From Serpula lacrymans var. lacrymans S7.9 (taxonomy: Eukaryota > Basidiomycota > Agaricomycetes > Boletales > Serpulaceae): a stretch of DNA of 64,000 bases. The DNA lies in assembly GCF_000218685.1 (NCBI RefSeq), contig NW_006763305.1:1762-65761 (forward strand), read 5' to 3'. The position numbers and the translations under genes were made by a program. Positions 20,367-31,258 of this stretch are shown in pieces. The stretch's first letter is position 1, and each line of letters opens with the position of its first letter. Under the pieces are notes generated by a model. It was not told the origin of the DNA and did no database searches. It saw nothing but the letters and a program-made list of their open reading frames with translations.

Positions 20367-22311
20367 ATGTCCGACGTCGCGAGGGAGAAGGAGTTTGGCA
20401 GTGACTATGAGTCCGCATCTCAGCGCGGTGAAATATTCGAACAGCCCACTGGCTTCAAAGGACTATATCATCATCCTGTCACTCAAGTTGCTATGCTTGG
20501 TTTTGTCTGCTTTATGTGTCCTGGGTTATTCAATGCACTCAATGGGCTCGGTGGTGGAGGTCAAGTCGATCCGACCAACAGCGCCAACGCTAATGCAGCG
20601 CTATATTCTACTTTTGCGTTCTTTGCATTCTTTGCTGGGTATGTCCGCGTTTCTCTGTTGTCAAAGACTTGTTGCATACTTTTGCCGGTAGCTCTATCAA
20701 CAACAAACTTGGTCCTCGAGTCACTCTTCTTCTTGGCAGTACGGGCTATGCTCTGTACATAGGATCTTATCTGTATCGTCGTCCCATATTTTTTCTTACG
20801 ATAGCACGACTAAGAAGCGTTCTACAGCGCCGTCAATATACATGCTCACGCTGGAGTTTTTGTAGTAGTCGCTGGCGCCGTCCTAGGTATCTGTGCGGGT
20901 TTATTGTGGACAGCTCAAGGATCGCTCATGCTAGCGTATCCTACCGAGAACCAGAAAGGAAAGTTCATCGGTATATTCTGGTCTATCTTCAATCTAGGAG
21001 GTGTTGTCGGTGCTGCCGTTTCTTTTGGCCAAAACTTCGATTCAACCGTGGGTGGTTTCCATTTTCTTGTATGCCGCAAGCTCACTGCTTTGCTCCCATT
21101 TAGGGTAATGGTGGTAAGTTTTAATCTTCAAGTATGAAGCTTACACTCATTCTCACCTTACCCGTCCTATGTAGTTGGAAATGGCACCTATGTACTAGTC
21201 TACCTTTTTTACGCATTTCATCCATCCAATTTGTTTTTCTAGATCGGATTCCTCGTCCTAACTATGATAGGCGTACTCATTCCTTTACTGATGGTGGATC
21301 CTGACAAGATGATTCGTACTGATGGTACCAAGGTCACCGCCCCTCGACACCCCTCTTGGAAGACCGAGTTTTACGGACTTTGGATTGCTTTAAGAACTGA
21401 CCCCATGATCGTCTTCCTATTCCCCATGTTTTTTGCGAGCAACTGGTTCTACACCTGGCGTACGTCACTACCATACTACTATCTCAAAGCATAATTGTTG
21501 AAATTGACAACAGAGTTCAATGACTATAACGCCGCTCTTTTCAACATTCGTGCACGATCTTTGAATAATTTTGTATATTGGCTGTCGCAAATTGTAGGAT
21601 CTGTCAGCATTGGCCTTCTCCTCGACCAACATGGATTAAGCAGGCGTGTGCGCGCTTTTTCGGGCTGGTCTGTCTTGATGATGATGGTTTTCGTCGTTCA
21701 TATCTGGGCATATTTTTATCAAAAGTCAGGCATTTTATGTTGGACCTTCTGTCGCTGACTTCTATGTTTCAGGGATTATACGCGAGATAGTTTACCCGTA
21801 GGTTCACCGAAGATGGATATCTATGATCACGGATACACCGGAAAAGTATGGCTGTATATTTTTTGTGGGATGCTGGATGCTATGTGGCAGACTACTGCTT
21901 ACTGGGTGATGGGTGCCATGTCAAATGATCCATCTAAACTCGCTCATTTCGCTGGCTTTTGTAAGTGAATAGCAATAACCACCACAGACATTGAGCTTAC
22001 ATTGGCGCTCAAAGACAAGTCAATCCAGTCTGCCGGTGCTGCAGGCGTTTGGCGAGCAGATGCTGTCATGCTTCCGTACGTTGTCACTTTCTCTCCGAGT
22101 CTCATGCTGATACTTATGGAGACTATCCGTCAGATATATGAATATCTTTGTGTCTACTTGGGTCCTTCTCGTAGCCGGTCTTCTCTTCGCTCTACCCATG
22201 ATCCACATGCGTGTCAAGGATCACACCAATATTGAAGACGAGGTTTTGTACGTATTTTTAGCATCGCGTTCGATAGGAGCTGACCACAGTTTGAAGGATT
22301 CGTATGGATGA
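20367..22311 (+). CDS. UNC93-like major facilitator membrane protein
   Basis: Eleven exons give 470 codons: 20367-20638, 20692-20772, 20828-21047, 21104-21113, 21175-21191, 21243-21459, 21514-21724, 21773-21960, 22015-22075, 22134-22247 and 22290-22311. The protein starts MSDVAREKEFGSDYES. It carries UNC93/MFS features: repeated hydrophobic segments (QVAMLGFVCFMCPGLFNAL, GICAGLLWTAQGSLMLAYPT), FWSIFNLGGVVGAAVSF, and FYGLWIALRTDPMIVFLFP in the middle loop. The family has 11-12 membrane spans, and fungal members are ion channel regulator or transporter-like proteins of unknown substrate. Two consecutive micro-exons of 10 and 17 nt are needed to read GNGVGNGTY. I infer the fourth exon from frame and splice consensus only. 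It ends about 330 bp from the convergent kinase gene. Confidence 0.85.
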
Positions 22312-22645
22312 CTCCGGGTGTATTCAGGAGGTAATCGAAATCCAGGCCGGACAGGACCACTAAGCTGGAAACCGCTTCACTTTGGTTCTGCCCCATGAAG
22401 TATTCTCTTTACAATAAAATGCTTAGTTCGCTGTAATTCACTCCATATAACGAGTTCACGCATCACGAGTATTGGCGTGTCAACTGTTTACGATTGGTAT
22501 CTTGTTGACGGTTCTGATTGATTAATTATTTTTCGAGTTTGCTACTGATAATTCTTCATACAATTGCAAAAATACCCAATTTTAGTGGACAGGGCGTGTG
22601 AATGGTAAGGTCATATAAATTGTACAGAGGATGTAAGTAGGCTGC
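22312..22645. terminator. Shared 3' region of two convergent genes
   Basis: AT-rich sequence between the UNC93-like stop (22311) and the kinase stop (22646). It contains AATAAAATG-like text near 22414 that could serve polyadenylation. No coding frame. Confidence 0.35.
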
Positions 22646-24574
22646 TCAAAATATGGTAGCCAGCGCTCCATTATCATCAAGCCTTGTGTCGAATGTATCG
22701 AGAATCTTCGCCCCAGGTCCATTTTTCCCGAATGTGAATCCCACCCATACTCCCCTGCCAAATGACTCTTCTTTCTCTTTTACTTTCTCTACATTTTTCT
22801 GCTTCTCCTTAACTTCTGCATACTTGGCCATGTCTTCTGCAGACGTGAAATCGTCATAGTAGCCTGTATCAATTTCAGAATCCAGCGCGGGAACAAACGG
22901 GGCTTTCACAGATCGGAGATCTTCCCACTTGATATTTTCGAAAAAGGGATGATTGCGTACTTGGGCCAAAGTAGCGAAACGAACGCTGGCGTGCGAAATG
23001 AGTCTTCGGATAATAATCATGCAAAGCAAGTTGACTCGAGTAAATATTGAGTTGAGCAAGTAAAACGATGCCACAGACCTGGTCACTGCGTCCCACGCAA
23101 TGTCAGTCAAATTGAAGATAAGGTCTTCTGGTTTATCATACTCAGGTCGCCTCAGAACTTTTGTCCAGTTTTTGAGATTGGTCCAAGTTTCCTCAGGTGT
23201 GCCTCCGCTAAAAGGTGGAAATCCCGCAAGAAATTCGAAGAATATGCAACCAAGGGACCAATAATCTACAGAGAACGTATATGGTTTTCCTCGGAGTACC
23301 TCTGGAGCCATATAATCAGGAGAACCAACAATGGAATCTGCATAACGAGGGTCTTCATTCCTGACTGAGCGGTAGAGGGATCGACGTTCAAGCGTTGAGC
23401 GATATATGACTTGATTGTCTTTGACTTTATCGAGCTATTGGAAGCGTAAGATAGGATATGTCAGCGTACCACAGCTTTGTACTCACTTTGACTTTTAGAG
23501 ACTCGATACGTTTTGGATTTAGTGCTCCGGTTGCGAGGCCAAAGTCAGTCAATTTGACGTGGCCAGTACCGTCCACAAGAAAATTCTTAAAATGATATTA
23601 ACATGGAACATTCCAAAGCAGGAAAAGTCGATAGGCTTCTCCCACCTCGGGTTTAAGGTCACGGTGTATATATCCCAGTTTATGCAATTCGTTGACGGCG
23701 ACAAACATTTCGCTGATATAAAACCTCGCGTGTTCTTCTTTCAGAACACCAGAATTGTTTAAAAGGGTTCGGAAATCTCCCCCAGGGACGTACTCCATCG
23801 CTAAATATACGTGCTGTGCATCTTGAAACGCGTAAAGGAGGCGTACAAGCCAAGGGGTCTTGGTTGCAGTAAGGATATCCCGCTCCACGAGAACATGTCG
23901 AACCTGCGTCTGATTAAAAAATCGAAGCAGATCGTGGTTCGGAGAAATTCCTACCTCGTCCATTTTGAACAATGTGCGTTTCTTCATTTTCTTCAGGGCA
24001 CACACTTCACCAGTTTCTTGTTTCCGAGCCAGAAAGACTTCTCCGTAGCCGCCTTGGCCTACTTGTGCGATGATGTGGAATTGATCCACCCTGAGTTTCG
24101 CGCGACGTTTCCTAAGAAGAACGCGTTCTCGGCCACAATATGATCTGAATTCTTTTGTGTACTGTGTTGGGGAGAGCTGGCGTGCAGATGTGTCGGAATC
24201 AAACATGGTGCGGCGTTCCTTTCGAGCGGCTAAATAGCCTAAGTTTTGAAAATAGTAATCTAAAAAATCTGAGGCCCAAAAAACAATATCAATGGAAGAA
24301 ATGAAGGTGAAAGAAATAACAGACAGAGCTGAGCAACTGTAGCCTTTCGTTTAACTTCCCCACTTCCCAGAAGCTCTCTCTCCCAGAGCTGAAACCCTCC
24401 TTGCTTCATAGTCGTGCCACCTCTTGCGGTTTCCATCCTGATATCGTCATTCCAAGCATTCAAAGCACCCTTGGATGTTCCCATGTGGATGTCCTTTAGC
24501 CCCATAGTTATCCCTTTCGCTGTGTCCATGTGGATGTCGCGATAACCGCTCTCGATGGGTCTCTGAGAGGACAT
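22646..24574 (-). CDS. DBF2: NDR/LATS-type Ser/Thr kinase, Dbf2/Sid2-like
   Basis: Six exons (24574-24325, 24268-23955, 23903-23646, 23585-23487, 23434-23079, 23003-22646) give 544 codons. After an N-terminal tail comes the Mob-binding region (KATVAQLYFLDYYFQNLGYL). The kinase domain follows with VGQGGYGEVFLARKQ (Gly loop), CALKKMKK (ATP-binding Lys), IHRDLKPENFLVD (catalytic loop), TDFGLATG and SIVGSPDYMAPEVLRGKPYT (activation segment). There is the long insert between DFG and APE that marks NDR kinases. The hydrophobic-motif end carries DDFTSAEDMAKY and WVGFTFG. Dbf2/Sid2 acts with Mob1 in the mitotic exit/septation network. I chose ATG 24574 because upstream codons lack an ATG. It is transcribed divergently from SPC25. 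Confidence 0.93.
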
Positions 24575-24791
24575 ATAATATACAGCGTCTCTTTTGTTTC
24601 CTGCGGAGGTAGTCAAGCAAAGCGATAAGCCTGATTATCGTACGTCAAGCCTCGCGTCCGAGTTAATGATACCCAATAACAGAGCTATCATAGCAAAACG
24701 TGGTTGTCAGTGTAATCACCAGTTCATGCGGTCACGTGCGGGGCGTGTCTTTCCTCCAAGTGTGTTTATTGGGCTTAAATGCAAGACTACC
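24575..24791. promoter_or_regulatory. Bidirectional promoter region, kinase and SPC25
   Basis: 217 bp separate the two divergent start codons, so both promoters and 5' UTRs must lie here. A TCACGTGCGG block (CACGTG E-box-like) is at about 24733. No coding feature. Confidence 0.5.
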
Positions 24792-25676
24792 ATGCATCGG
24801 CCTACTCATATTGACCTTGCACCTACTCTCGCAGAATCAAATCCTCTGATTGACCTTAGACTGCGCGCTTACGATGCTTCAACAGGCAATTTTTTGAAAG
24901 CCGTATCTAATTACACCAACCGCGCCATTGTCGAAATCACTAAGCACAGAAGTTCTCAGATTACAGAGAAGAAAAAGTTGGCAGAAAAGACACATAGCAT
25001 AGAGGCGGAAACGAATTATTGCAAGGCAAAGGAAATTGAGTTAATCGCCGGTTTGTAAACTCATTGTTTGTTTTCCTGGGTAATGCCCGTATAAATTATT
25101 CTACCAGATTTAGCCAAAGAACAGGAGGAAAAAAAAGAGTTCGAGCAGTCAATCGCAGCGCTTAGGCGACAGTTGGGCCATCTTCGTGAGAGGTGCGCTG
25201 CCATTGATGTAGAAATCCAGCAATTCCGCGCTGCAACAGCAAACATGCGTCGAGGTTTGTGATTCACCCACTTGTATCAATCCTGTAAGCTCAAGAGCTA
25301 ATTAGAAAAAGAAAACGAATGTAAAACTCTTACTTCGTTCGCTACACAAGTACCACCTGAACTTTCAACTTGCGAGCGGCGTTTACAGTGTGTCATCGAA
25401 GGCATCGAGAGAGATCACCTTCTCATTCGCTTTTCACATGTGGATCAACGCAACCCGGATAAGGAATTTAGCTTTGTTCTAGACCTTTCTTGTTCCATAT
25501 ACAAAGGTATGGACAACTGTATTTCTAAAGCAATATCTCACCGTATCCTTTCAGTAACAACGACTACACCACTCCTTCCAAACCTCCCGATTTTGCTAGA
25601 TGATCTCAATAAAACTAGAGACATTTACCAGTTTATCAGATCAGTCCGTCGAGCATTTGTCGGATCTTTATCGTAA
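24792..25676 (+). CDS. SPC25: Kinetochore protein Spc25
   Basis: Four exons (24792-25050, 25108-25254, 25306-25506, 25555-25676) give 242 codons. The N-terminal two thirds are charged and helical (SSQITEKKKLAEKTHSIEAE, LAKEQEEKKEFEQSI), a coiled coil. The C-terminus is the globular Spc25 domain: KEFSFVLDLSCSIYKVTTTT, PLLPNLPILLDDLNKTRDIY and QFIRSVRRAF. Spc25 pairs with Spc24 in the Ndc80 complex, which links kinetochores to microtubules. Family length is usually 220-260 residues. ATG 24792 is the first in frame and gives a sensible N-terminus (MHRPTHIDLAP). Confidence 0.92.
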
Positions 25677-25998
25677 CCATTGCCTCTGTCAAACTAATAG
25701 TGACGATCATGGATCCTTAACAATAACATCTTTATTTTTAATACTCTTTCTCATACACATATGATTCATAGTCTAGGGTTGCCAATGTTGAAATTCACAA
25801 CACCTGGGGCAGCACTTTGAGGAGGCTCCCATGATCTTATAGATGTGGTTTTAATGTTGTGAGAAATATGTCTTTGAGACTCACCATTATATAACCAAAA
25901 TCACTGCCTAAAGCCTCTGGATGTCCTCTTTGCTTTAATCTACAATCAATGCCATAATTTCAAGAATCTTGACACCCTTTTTGCACTCTTTGGAAGCT
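25677..25998. other. SPC25 3' region, no gene
   Basis: Downstream flank of SPC25, with no coding frame. AATAACATC and ATTTTTAATACTC stretches near 25725-25745 could take part in 3' end formation. Repeat sequence begins at 25999. Confidence 0.35.
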
Positions 25999-26264
25999 TG
26001 TCAGAACTGTGACCTTTGGAGTTGTCACAGTTTGGAGGATGGAGTTACAAGGTGAGTGTGGAACAGAGTACAAGGTTGGGAGTTGGCTTAGCTTGTGTGC
26101 TAGACCCTTCCACAGACCTTGGTCCCTATCTCAACAGAGTGAACGAGGGGAGAATGGAGGATGAAACAGGAGAGGAGTAAAGGTCATTTGGAGAAGGACC
26201 TAGAAGACTTAGAAGGGACCAGTAAAGAAGGCATGGGGAACTTATTGATATTTGAACTGCTATA

Positions 26265-27311
26265 GGGATGGTAAAGTTTACTTCAGAACCAAGAGCCGCT
26301 GAACCAAACTCTAGGTTTGGGTCTGGTCTGGTCTGGTCCATGGTTTGGGCATTTTTTCTGTTGCTGTCAGAATTGTGACCTTTGGAGTAATTGGAGTTTT
26401 GGAGAATGGAGTGTGTTTAAGGAGCAGAATGGAGTACAAGGTTGGGAGTTGGCTTAGCTTGTGCACTAGGCCCTTCCACAGACCTTGGTCCCTAACTGAA
26501 CAGAGTGAACAAAGGGAAAGTAAAGGATGAAAGTAGAGCAGAGTAATGGTCCTTCTCCAAAGGACCAGAAAATACAGAAAAAAACCTGGGTAAAAGGTGG
26601 AGGAACTTATTGATGTTTGAACTATAGGAACAGAGTACAGAAGCTACAGCTTATATACTAATCACAGGGAGTGGAGTTTGTAAGGAGGAACTCATAATGT
26701 AGGTACAGAGTTCCATGTGAACAACTATTTAGTGAGGAGGAATTGTATGTGAGGGGAGTGTACCATAAGGTTTAACTACAGAATCCATAAGGAAATATGA
26801 GAACATTCAGAAGAAGTGTATGGTGGACTGGAAGTCTAGGGCAGGAGAATTGGAGTGGATATCCGGAGTACCATATGGGAGCAAAGTACAGGGCTATGCT
26901 GAACAGCAGAGCACAAGGGGCATAATTCCGAGAAGACCAAAGATTCAGGAGTTCAGACTTGGGGGGTTTCTGGCTATTTGGAGGTCCAAAAACCATAGCC
27001 TGTGGCATGGATATGACAGTTGCCCAAACTAGGTTTGAACAGGTTTGAACTGACAAACCTTCACACCACCCTCCACTACCACCACTTCTTGAGGGGGGAC
27101 CCAGGCAATATGTTAATACATTGTTTAGGCCCTCCCTCAAGTGTCTGGCTTCAGTATTACTCCCTGTCCCCCTCAGGGGCATTAATTGGTTCATGGTTTG
27201 AATCAACTGAACCAGTTTTAGTTCAATTTGAGCACTCAAATTGCAGGTTTGATTTGGGGTTTGGATAAAAGTGTCCAAGAACCAAACCACCAAACCAAAC
27301 TTCACCATTCC
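26265..27311 (+). mobile_element. Short TIR element (MITE-like) with TA duplication, carrying a nested repeat
   Basis: Left end GGGATGGTAAAGTTTACTT and right end (reverse complement) GGAATGGTGAAGTTTGGTT form imperfect terminal inverted repeats. TA lies at 26263-26264 and 27312-27313. It is rich in GGTTTG/CAAACC. Subtracting the nested repeat leaves about 480 bp with no coding frame, consistent with a non-autonomous Tc1/mariner-type element. It sits inside repeat D copy 1. Confidence 0.5.
26365..26932 (+). repeat. LTR-like repeat D, copy 2, nested in the TIR element
   Basis: Starts TGTCAGAATTGTGACC and ends near CATAATTCCGAG. Colinear with copy 1 (25999-27620) over its whole length. It interrupts the TIR element, making a three-level nest. 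No coding capacity seen. Confidence 0.5.
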
Positions 27312-27620
27312 TAATTAGAATAGAGTATAGGAGCTACAACTTATATACTATTGGAGGGAATGGAGTTTGTAAGGAGTAACTATTAATGTAAGTATGGAGT
27401 TCTATGTGGACAATTATCTAGCAAGAAAAAATCATATGTGAGAGGAGTGTATTATAAGGTCTAACTTACAGACTCCATGAGGAACATAAGAACATGTAGA
27501 GGGAACATATGATAGACTAAAAATTAGTGGTAGGAAGTTGGAGCGGATATCCAGAGTATTGTATGGGAGCAAAGCACAGGGCCATACCAAAAAGCAGAGC
27601 ATGAGGAACACAATTCCAAT

Positions 27621-28868
27621 AAAATTTATTGACTGTTTTCCCGAGTTCAAGACAAACTCTTTTTTTCTGAGGAAATAGAAGTAAACAAGTTTTGAAACGG
27701 TATATGGGCCCTAGTATTAAGAGAATGTAGTTAGTTTAGTGGCACTTGGTGTAGAGCCAGTGTTATCTACATAGTTAAAATCTTCTTGTTTGTATATCTT
27801 TGACCAGGCCAGGCACTTGCTTTTGCCAGTTGGGAGAAGGGGTGTTAGCTTGAAAAGTGGCTTAACCCCAGACAACCATTTGGACCTGAGTTTTCATACT
27901 ATAAAAGTACATATTTTTTTTAACAATATATGTGGATAGTAGGAGATTGAGATCTGATACCCTACTGGGAAGTGGTAATTCTGAAAAACAGCTAGTGGGG
28001 ACCCCCCAGTTACTTTTTTCTTCTACTTTACACACACCAGACAAAGTCACTTCAGTCACCCCCCAGTTCCTGGCTACTAGCTGTAAAATCCTATCTTCTG
28101 TATTGCTATATGGCTAATAGCCCGGAAACCCATGCAATGTCCCAATATTAGGACAATCCCAATAATATCACATGTAACAGGTGTCAGTGGTCCATATGTA
28201 TATAATTGTGTAATAGGAGCCACTTATACCATAGCTATAGTACTTGGTTTTTTTACCTCATTCAGATATCATCATACACAGATGCTGTATAGATATTAAT
28301 GTAACACAACTAGAACCCTTTAAACACAGCCACTTAGTTGGCCACAGATGTCTGCTTTAGGTAGTGGAATGATGAGCTCTCAACGGTCATGTCTCACATA
28401 TGCTAGCTGGTAGCATCTCATATTTCAATAGGTTATGAGCCCTGTCTTGCGCCTCACTCATTTTTACTAGCTAGTATACATTCATTCAAATCACTGATTT
28501 ATTTCTACAGTCAATCACTTGAAAGTAACCTCTTCATTGAGATACACTACGCTACGCTGCCACGTCACACTCGTTACACCGGATAGAGACAAGACTCACT
28601 ATACCGAATCATATATGCCTACCAAGAGGCAAATGGCAAGCTCAAAGAAGGACTGTGTGAAGTGTATGGGGCCATTGATCCATCAATAGTCCACTGGAAG
28701 TCCTGAGAGCACCTATGCAAGTAAACAACTCAGCAAAACTTGAGAATCAGAATGACGCACCTGTCATCAACGTCATCCAACCCTTGTACAATCCATCTAT
28801 CCCAATCCTATCACCCACTCAACCAACGGTTCTATCGAACAAATATATTGAGCTGAAAATGAAGTCAG
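27621..28868. other. Gene-free repeat debris with a gypsy leader relic
   Basis: 27781-28060 is related (inverted) to 2155-2420 and contains GACCAGGCCAGGCACTTGC and GGGGACCCCCCAGTTAC. Several CG or CC sites of the other copy are TG or CT here. The rest (28061-28868) has no recognisable gene. Small frames there are not supported. Confidence 0.4.
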
Positions 28869-29245
28869 TGTACAGGAAAAAGTGGAAGTAACATACCTTG
28901 AAAGGGTAGCTCGAAGATTGAGCAAGGAGACAATGGGTAAACAACAGGAGGACTCGCTGAGGAGTCTCCTTGATCTATTGGGGTATATATACTACTACAG
29001 GTTTCTTTGTACATATGTACTATACAGTTGATGGGGGCAGTGGCTGATGATGTCATGGGCACAGTCCGTGTGACCAGCTCCACTACGTGAGAGAGTTGTA
29101 GCTAAAATAAGAAAAGGCAGTGCAGCACGAGAAAAAGGAGTTTGAACAAAGGGAAAGTGCCACATGTCACAGTGTGTGAAAACTACAGAAAAAAGTTAAA
29201 GAGGAGAATGAAAATTAAAGGTCCGAAAATTGTGTTATTGTAACA
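28869..29245 (-). repeat. LTR-C, 3' LTR of chromovirus copy 2
   Basis: On the minus strand it starts TGTTACAATAACACAA at 29245, immediately after a polypurine tract, and carries GGAGACTCCTCAGCGAGTCC like the solo copies at 8748-9720. The far end (about 28869) is approximate because it has diverged. This ties the solo LTR-C copies to the chromovirus family. Confidence 0.65.
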
Positions 29246-29262
29246 CTACCCCCCCTCTAAGG
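29246..29262 (-). promoter_or_regulatory. Polypurine tract of chromovirus copy 2
   Basis: Minus strand CCTTAGAGGGGGGGTAG directly precedes the TGTTACAAT start of the 3' LTR. In LTR retrotransposons this purine run primes plus-strand DNA synthesis. Confidence 0.65.
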
Positions 29263-29388
29263 TTTGACTTCCAGGCGAGACCAAATACCGGAGGTAGTAG
29301 TTAAATTTTTGGGCATAGGTTGAAAAAGGGAATTAAAAAGGTTTGAGTCCATGCCTCTAAGCTTCCTAGGAGCCGAGGGATTCTTAGG

Positions 29389-29623
29389 CTAAAATTTGCA
29401 AACAGTGTTGCGGGAGTTTTCCAGATGGGCTTCTGGTTCCCATGTTCTGTCCTCGTCTCCATAGCCCTTCCATAGGACTAGGAACTCTAATTTTCCACGC
29501 TTCAAGCGTGCATCCACCACTTGTTTGACTTTGAACTCTTCTTCACCTTCCTGGGTGACTACAACCGGTCCGGGCTGGTCTACGTGCTGTCCCAGCAGCG
29601 GCCCTTTGTAGGGTTTCACACGG
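29389..29623 (-). pseudogene. Integrase chromodomain of chromovirus copy 2
   Basis: The frame reads VKQVVDARLKRGKLEFLVLW followed by KGYGDEDRTWEPEAHLEN, a clear chromodomain with its aromatic cage residues (Tyr/Trp). Chromodomains steer chromovirus integration to modified histones. It is cut from the rest of the integrase by the solo LTR at 29624-31258. With one ACGG copy the frame would read straight through (ANISR then VKPYKG). Confidence 0.85.
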
Positions 29624-31258
29624 TGTCATACACCAAAGTTTATTGGTAGCATGGACAGGTGTTAATAACAAAGTGAATATTCAAAAAGACTCGCCTTTGC
29701 GCCACTGGCTACACATTGCATTGTGCCCTTGCCTTCATCGTTTCCCTTACTCCCCTTTCTAGCCCCACCATGGGCCCCTTCCTCTCCTTTTTATTTTCAC
29801 CCGACGGTCGTTTCTGGATCCCCATTCTAATCCACCTCTTCGTCACCTCCAGCCTCCTCCTCCTCATCTTCTTTGCTCCTCCACCATTTCTGATGTTACC
29901 ACTTCCTATCCACTTCCATTGCCAATCCGTCAACTACCATGTGCCACTGCTGATATCAGCAAAGCCCCGGCGGCCGGTCCAAATACGGCAACAGGTCCAT
30001 CTTCATGACATTGATCTGCCATCATATACTATCAAAACATCAGTCGCTCGTCTTGCCTGGTTGGAGCGTGAGTGGGTAGTTTTTGAGCTGGAGAAGGTTC
30101 ATCCCCTTGCGTCGCCCATGTTCATCGCTGTCCCATTCACTTGGGTGCACTTATCCTTTATCCATCGTCTTCGCTACAGCTACACCTACCACACGCTGCC
30201 TGGGACTCACTTGTTCCAGGACTACTCCTCTCCCTCCCTCGTTTGACTAGGTGGTCCAACACAACCAGTCCATTGGTAAGGCCATGGAACCGTTGGATTT
30301 GGACTAGGTGGTGGACCAGTGGCTCCAGTTTCTTTTTTTTCAGCAGAACATTCATTTACAGTGCAATTATTTTTGATTTTTGAATCATTTTTATAAACAC
30401 ATATTTTTTAAAATGCCTGACTGACAATAAAGATACTGTGTTGATACTGATAGTGTTTTTCCTTGCCCTTTTTTTACTGCATCTTCCCATGACATCATGA
30501 TTTTCCTGCTTTTTTTTTGCTATTGGACTTTACTTTATGGCTGTACAAACCTGTGACATTACTCACAGCATTCATTGCTCTATCCCTTTCTTTTCCTTTT
30601 TTTGACAACCTTATCCTGTACTACCTACGCAGGATTTGTCAGCGTACATTCCTTTCTTCATGTTCTTTCTCATTCTTTTTGCACAGCTATACTGTGCATA
30701 GCCTACTTTTCTTTTACTATATAAACCCCTGTATTCTACCTTGTAAAAGAACAAGAACTCGATTCCAGACTTCTTCTCTAATCTCAAGTTCACTACTCTT
30801 CTACTTGTGATCCAGTGTGGTCACAACACTTCCCACTGCTACCACTGTTATCTGCTGTCATCATCACTCTCCACTTTTGAAAGTCATTTTCATCCCTTTC
30901 AATTAGAGTCCTTCTGAGCACTACAGTTTGTGTGTCAGGAGCCTGCTATCACTGGGAACCTTGTCACCTCGTCATTCTCAAACCTACCTTGTGCTACAAT
31001 GAGCAAGGTAGTGCTCATCTATATTCACCATAAAGCCCCTATCTTTTATCATCCAACTATCCCTCCTCCTCAAAACCCACACCCATACATCTCTGGGTTT
31101 CACTTTGAAGGATCATCATACATACCACCCCACAAACAACTAGAGCACCCACTGTTCTAGGAGGCAAAGCCCATAAACAAGTTCCGTGGAATCTTAGAGG
31201 ATTGTGTGTTAGTTTGTTTTTGTGTGTGGTTTTCTAACAGCAGTTCTCATCATCGACA
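29624..31258 (+). repeat. LTR-A solo LTR (1635 bp) with ACGG target duplication
   Basis: Starts TGTCATACACC and ends CTCATCATCGACA. ACGG flanks it on both sides (29620-29623 and 31259-31262). It lacks about 165 bp near its start compared with the full copies. TATATAAA lies near 30718. No internal retrotransposon genes, so a solo LTR. Confidence 0.88.
29770..30246 (+). CDS. LTR-embedded ORF, copy c, C-terminus altered
   Basis: This corresponds to the frame at 49335-49877. It starts MGPFLSFLFSPDGRF, with hydrophobic PILIHLFVTSSLLLLIFF and SYTIKTSVARLAWLEREW. It ends early (HLFQDYSSPSLV) because 5 nt are missing relative to the other copies near 30220, shifting the last 25 or so codons. Function unknown. 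Probably decayed in this copy. Confidence 0.25.
   Translation: MGPFLSFLFSPDGRFWIPILIHLFVTSSLLLLIFFAPPPFLMLPLPIHFHCQSVNYHVPLLISAKPRRPVQIRQQVHLHDIDLPSYTIKTSVARLAWLEREWVVFELEKVHPLASPMFIAVPFTWVHLSFIHRLRYSYTYHTLPGTHLFQDYSSPSLV

Larger units (their letters stand above)
25999..27620 (+). repeat. LTR-like repeat D, copy 1, split by a TIR element
   Basis: The left half is 25999-26264 and the right half about 27312-27620. It starts TGTCAGAACTGTGACC and ends near CACAATTCC, so the termini are roughly inverted, as in an LTR. The left half contains AACTGTGAC-N10-GTCACAGTT, a 9-bp-arm hairpin. Joined across the inserted element, the halves align with copy 2 (26365-26932): TTGGGAGTTGGCTTAGCTTG, GGAACTTATTGAT, CTACA(G/A)CTTATATACTA. 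Confidence 0.55.

Noticed and set aside
22214..22396. Minus-strand frame overlapping the end of the UNC93-like gene
   Set aside because: It overlaps well-supported exons on the other strand and shows no homology.
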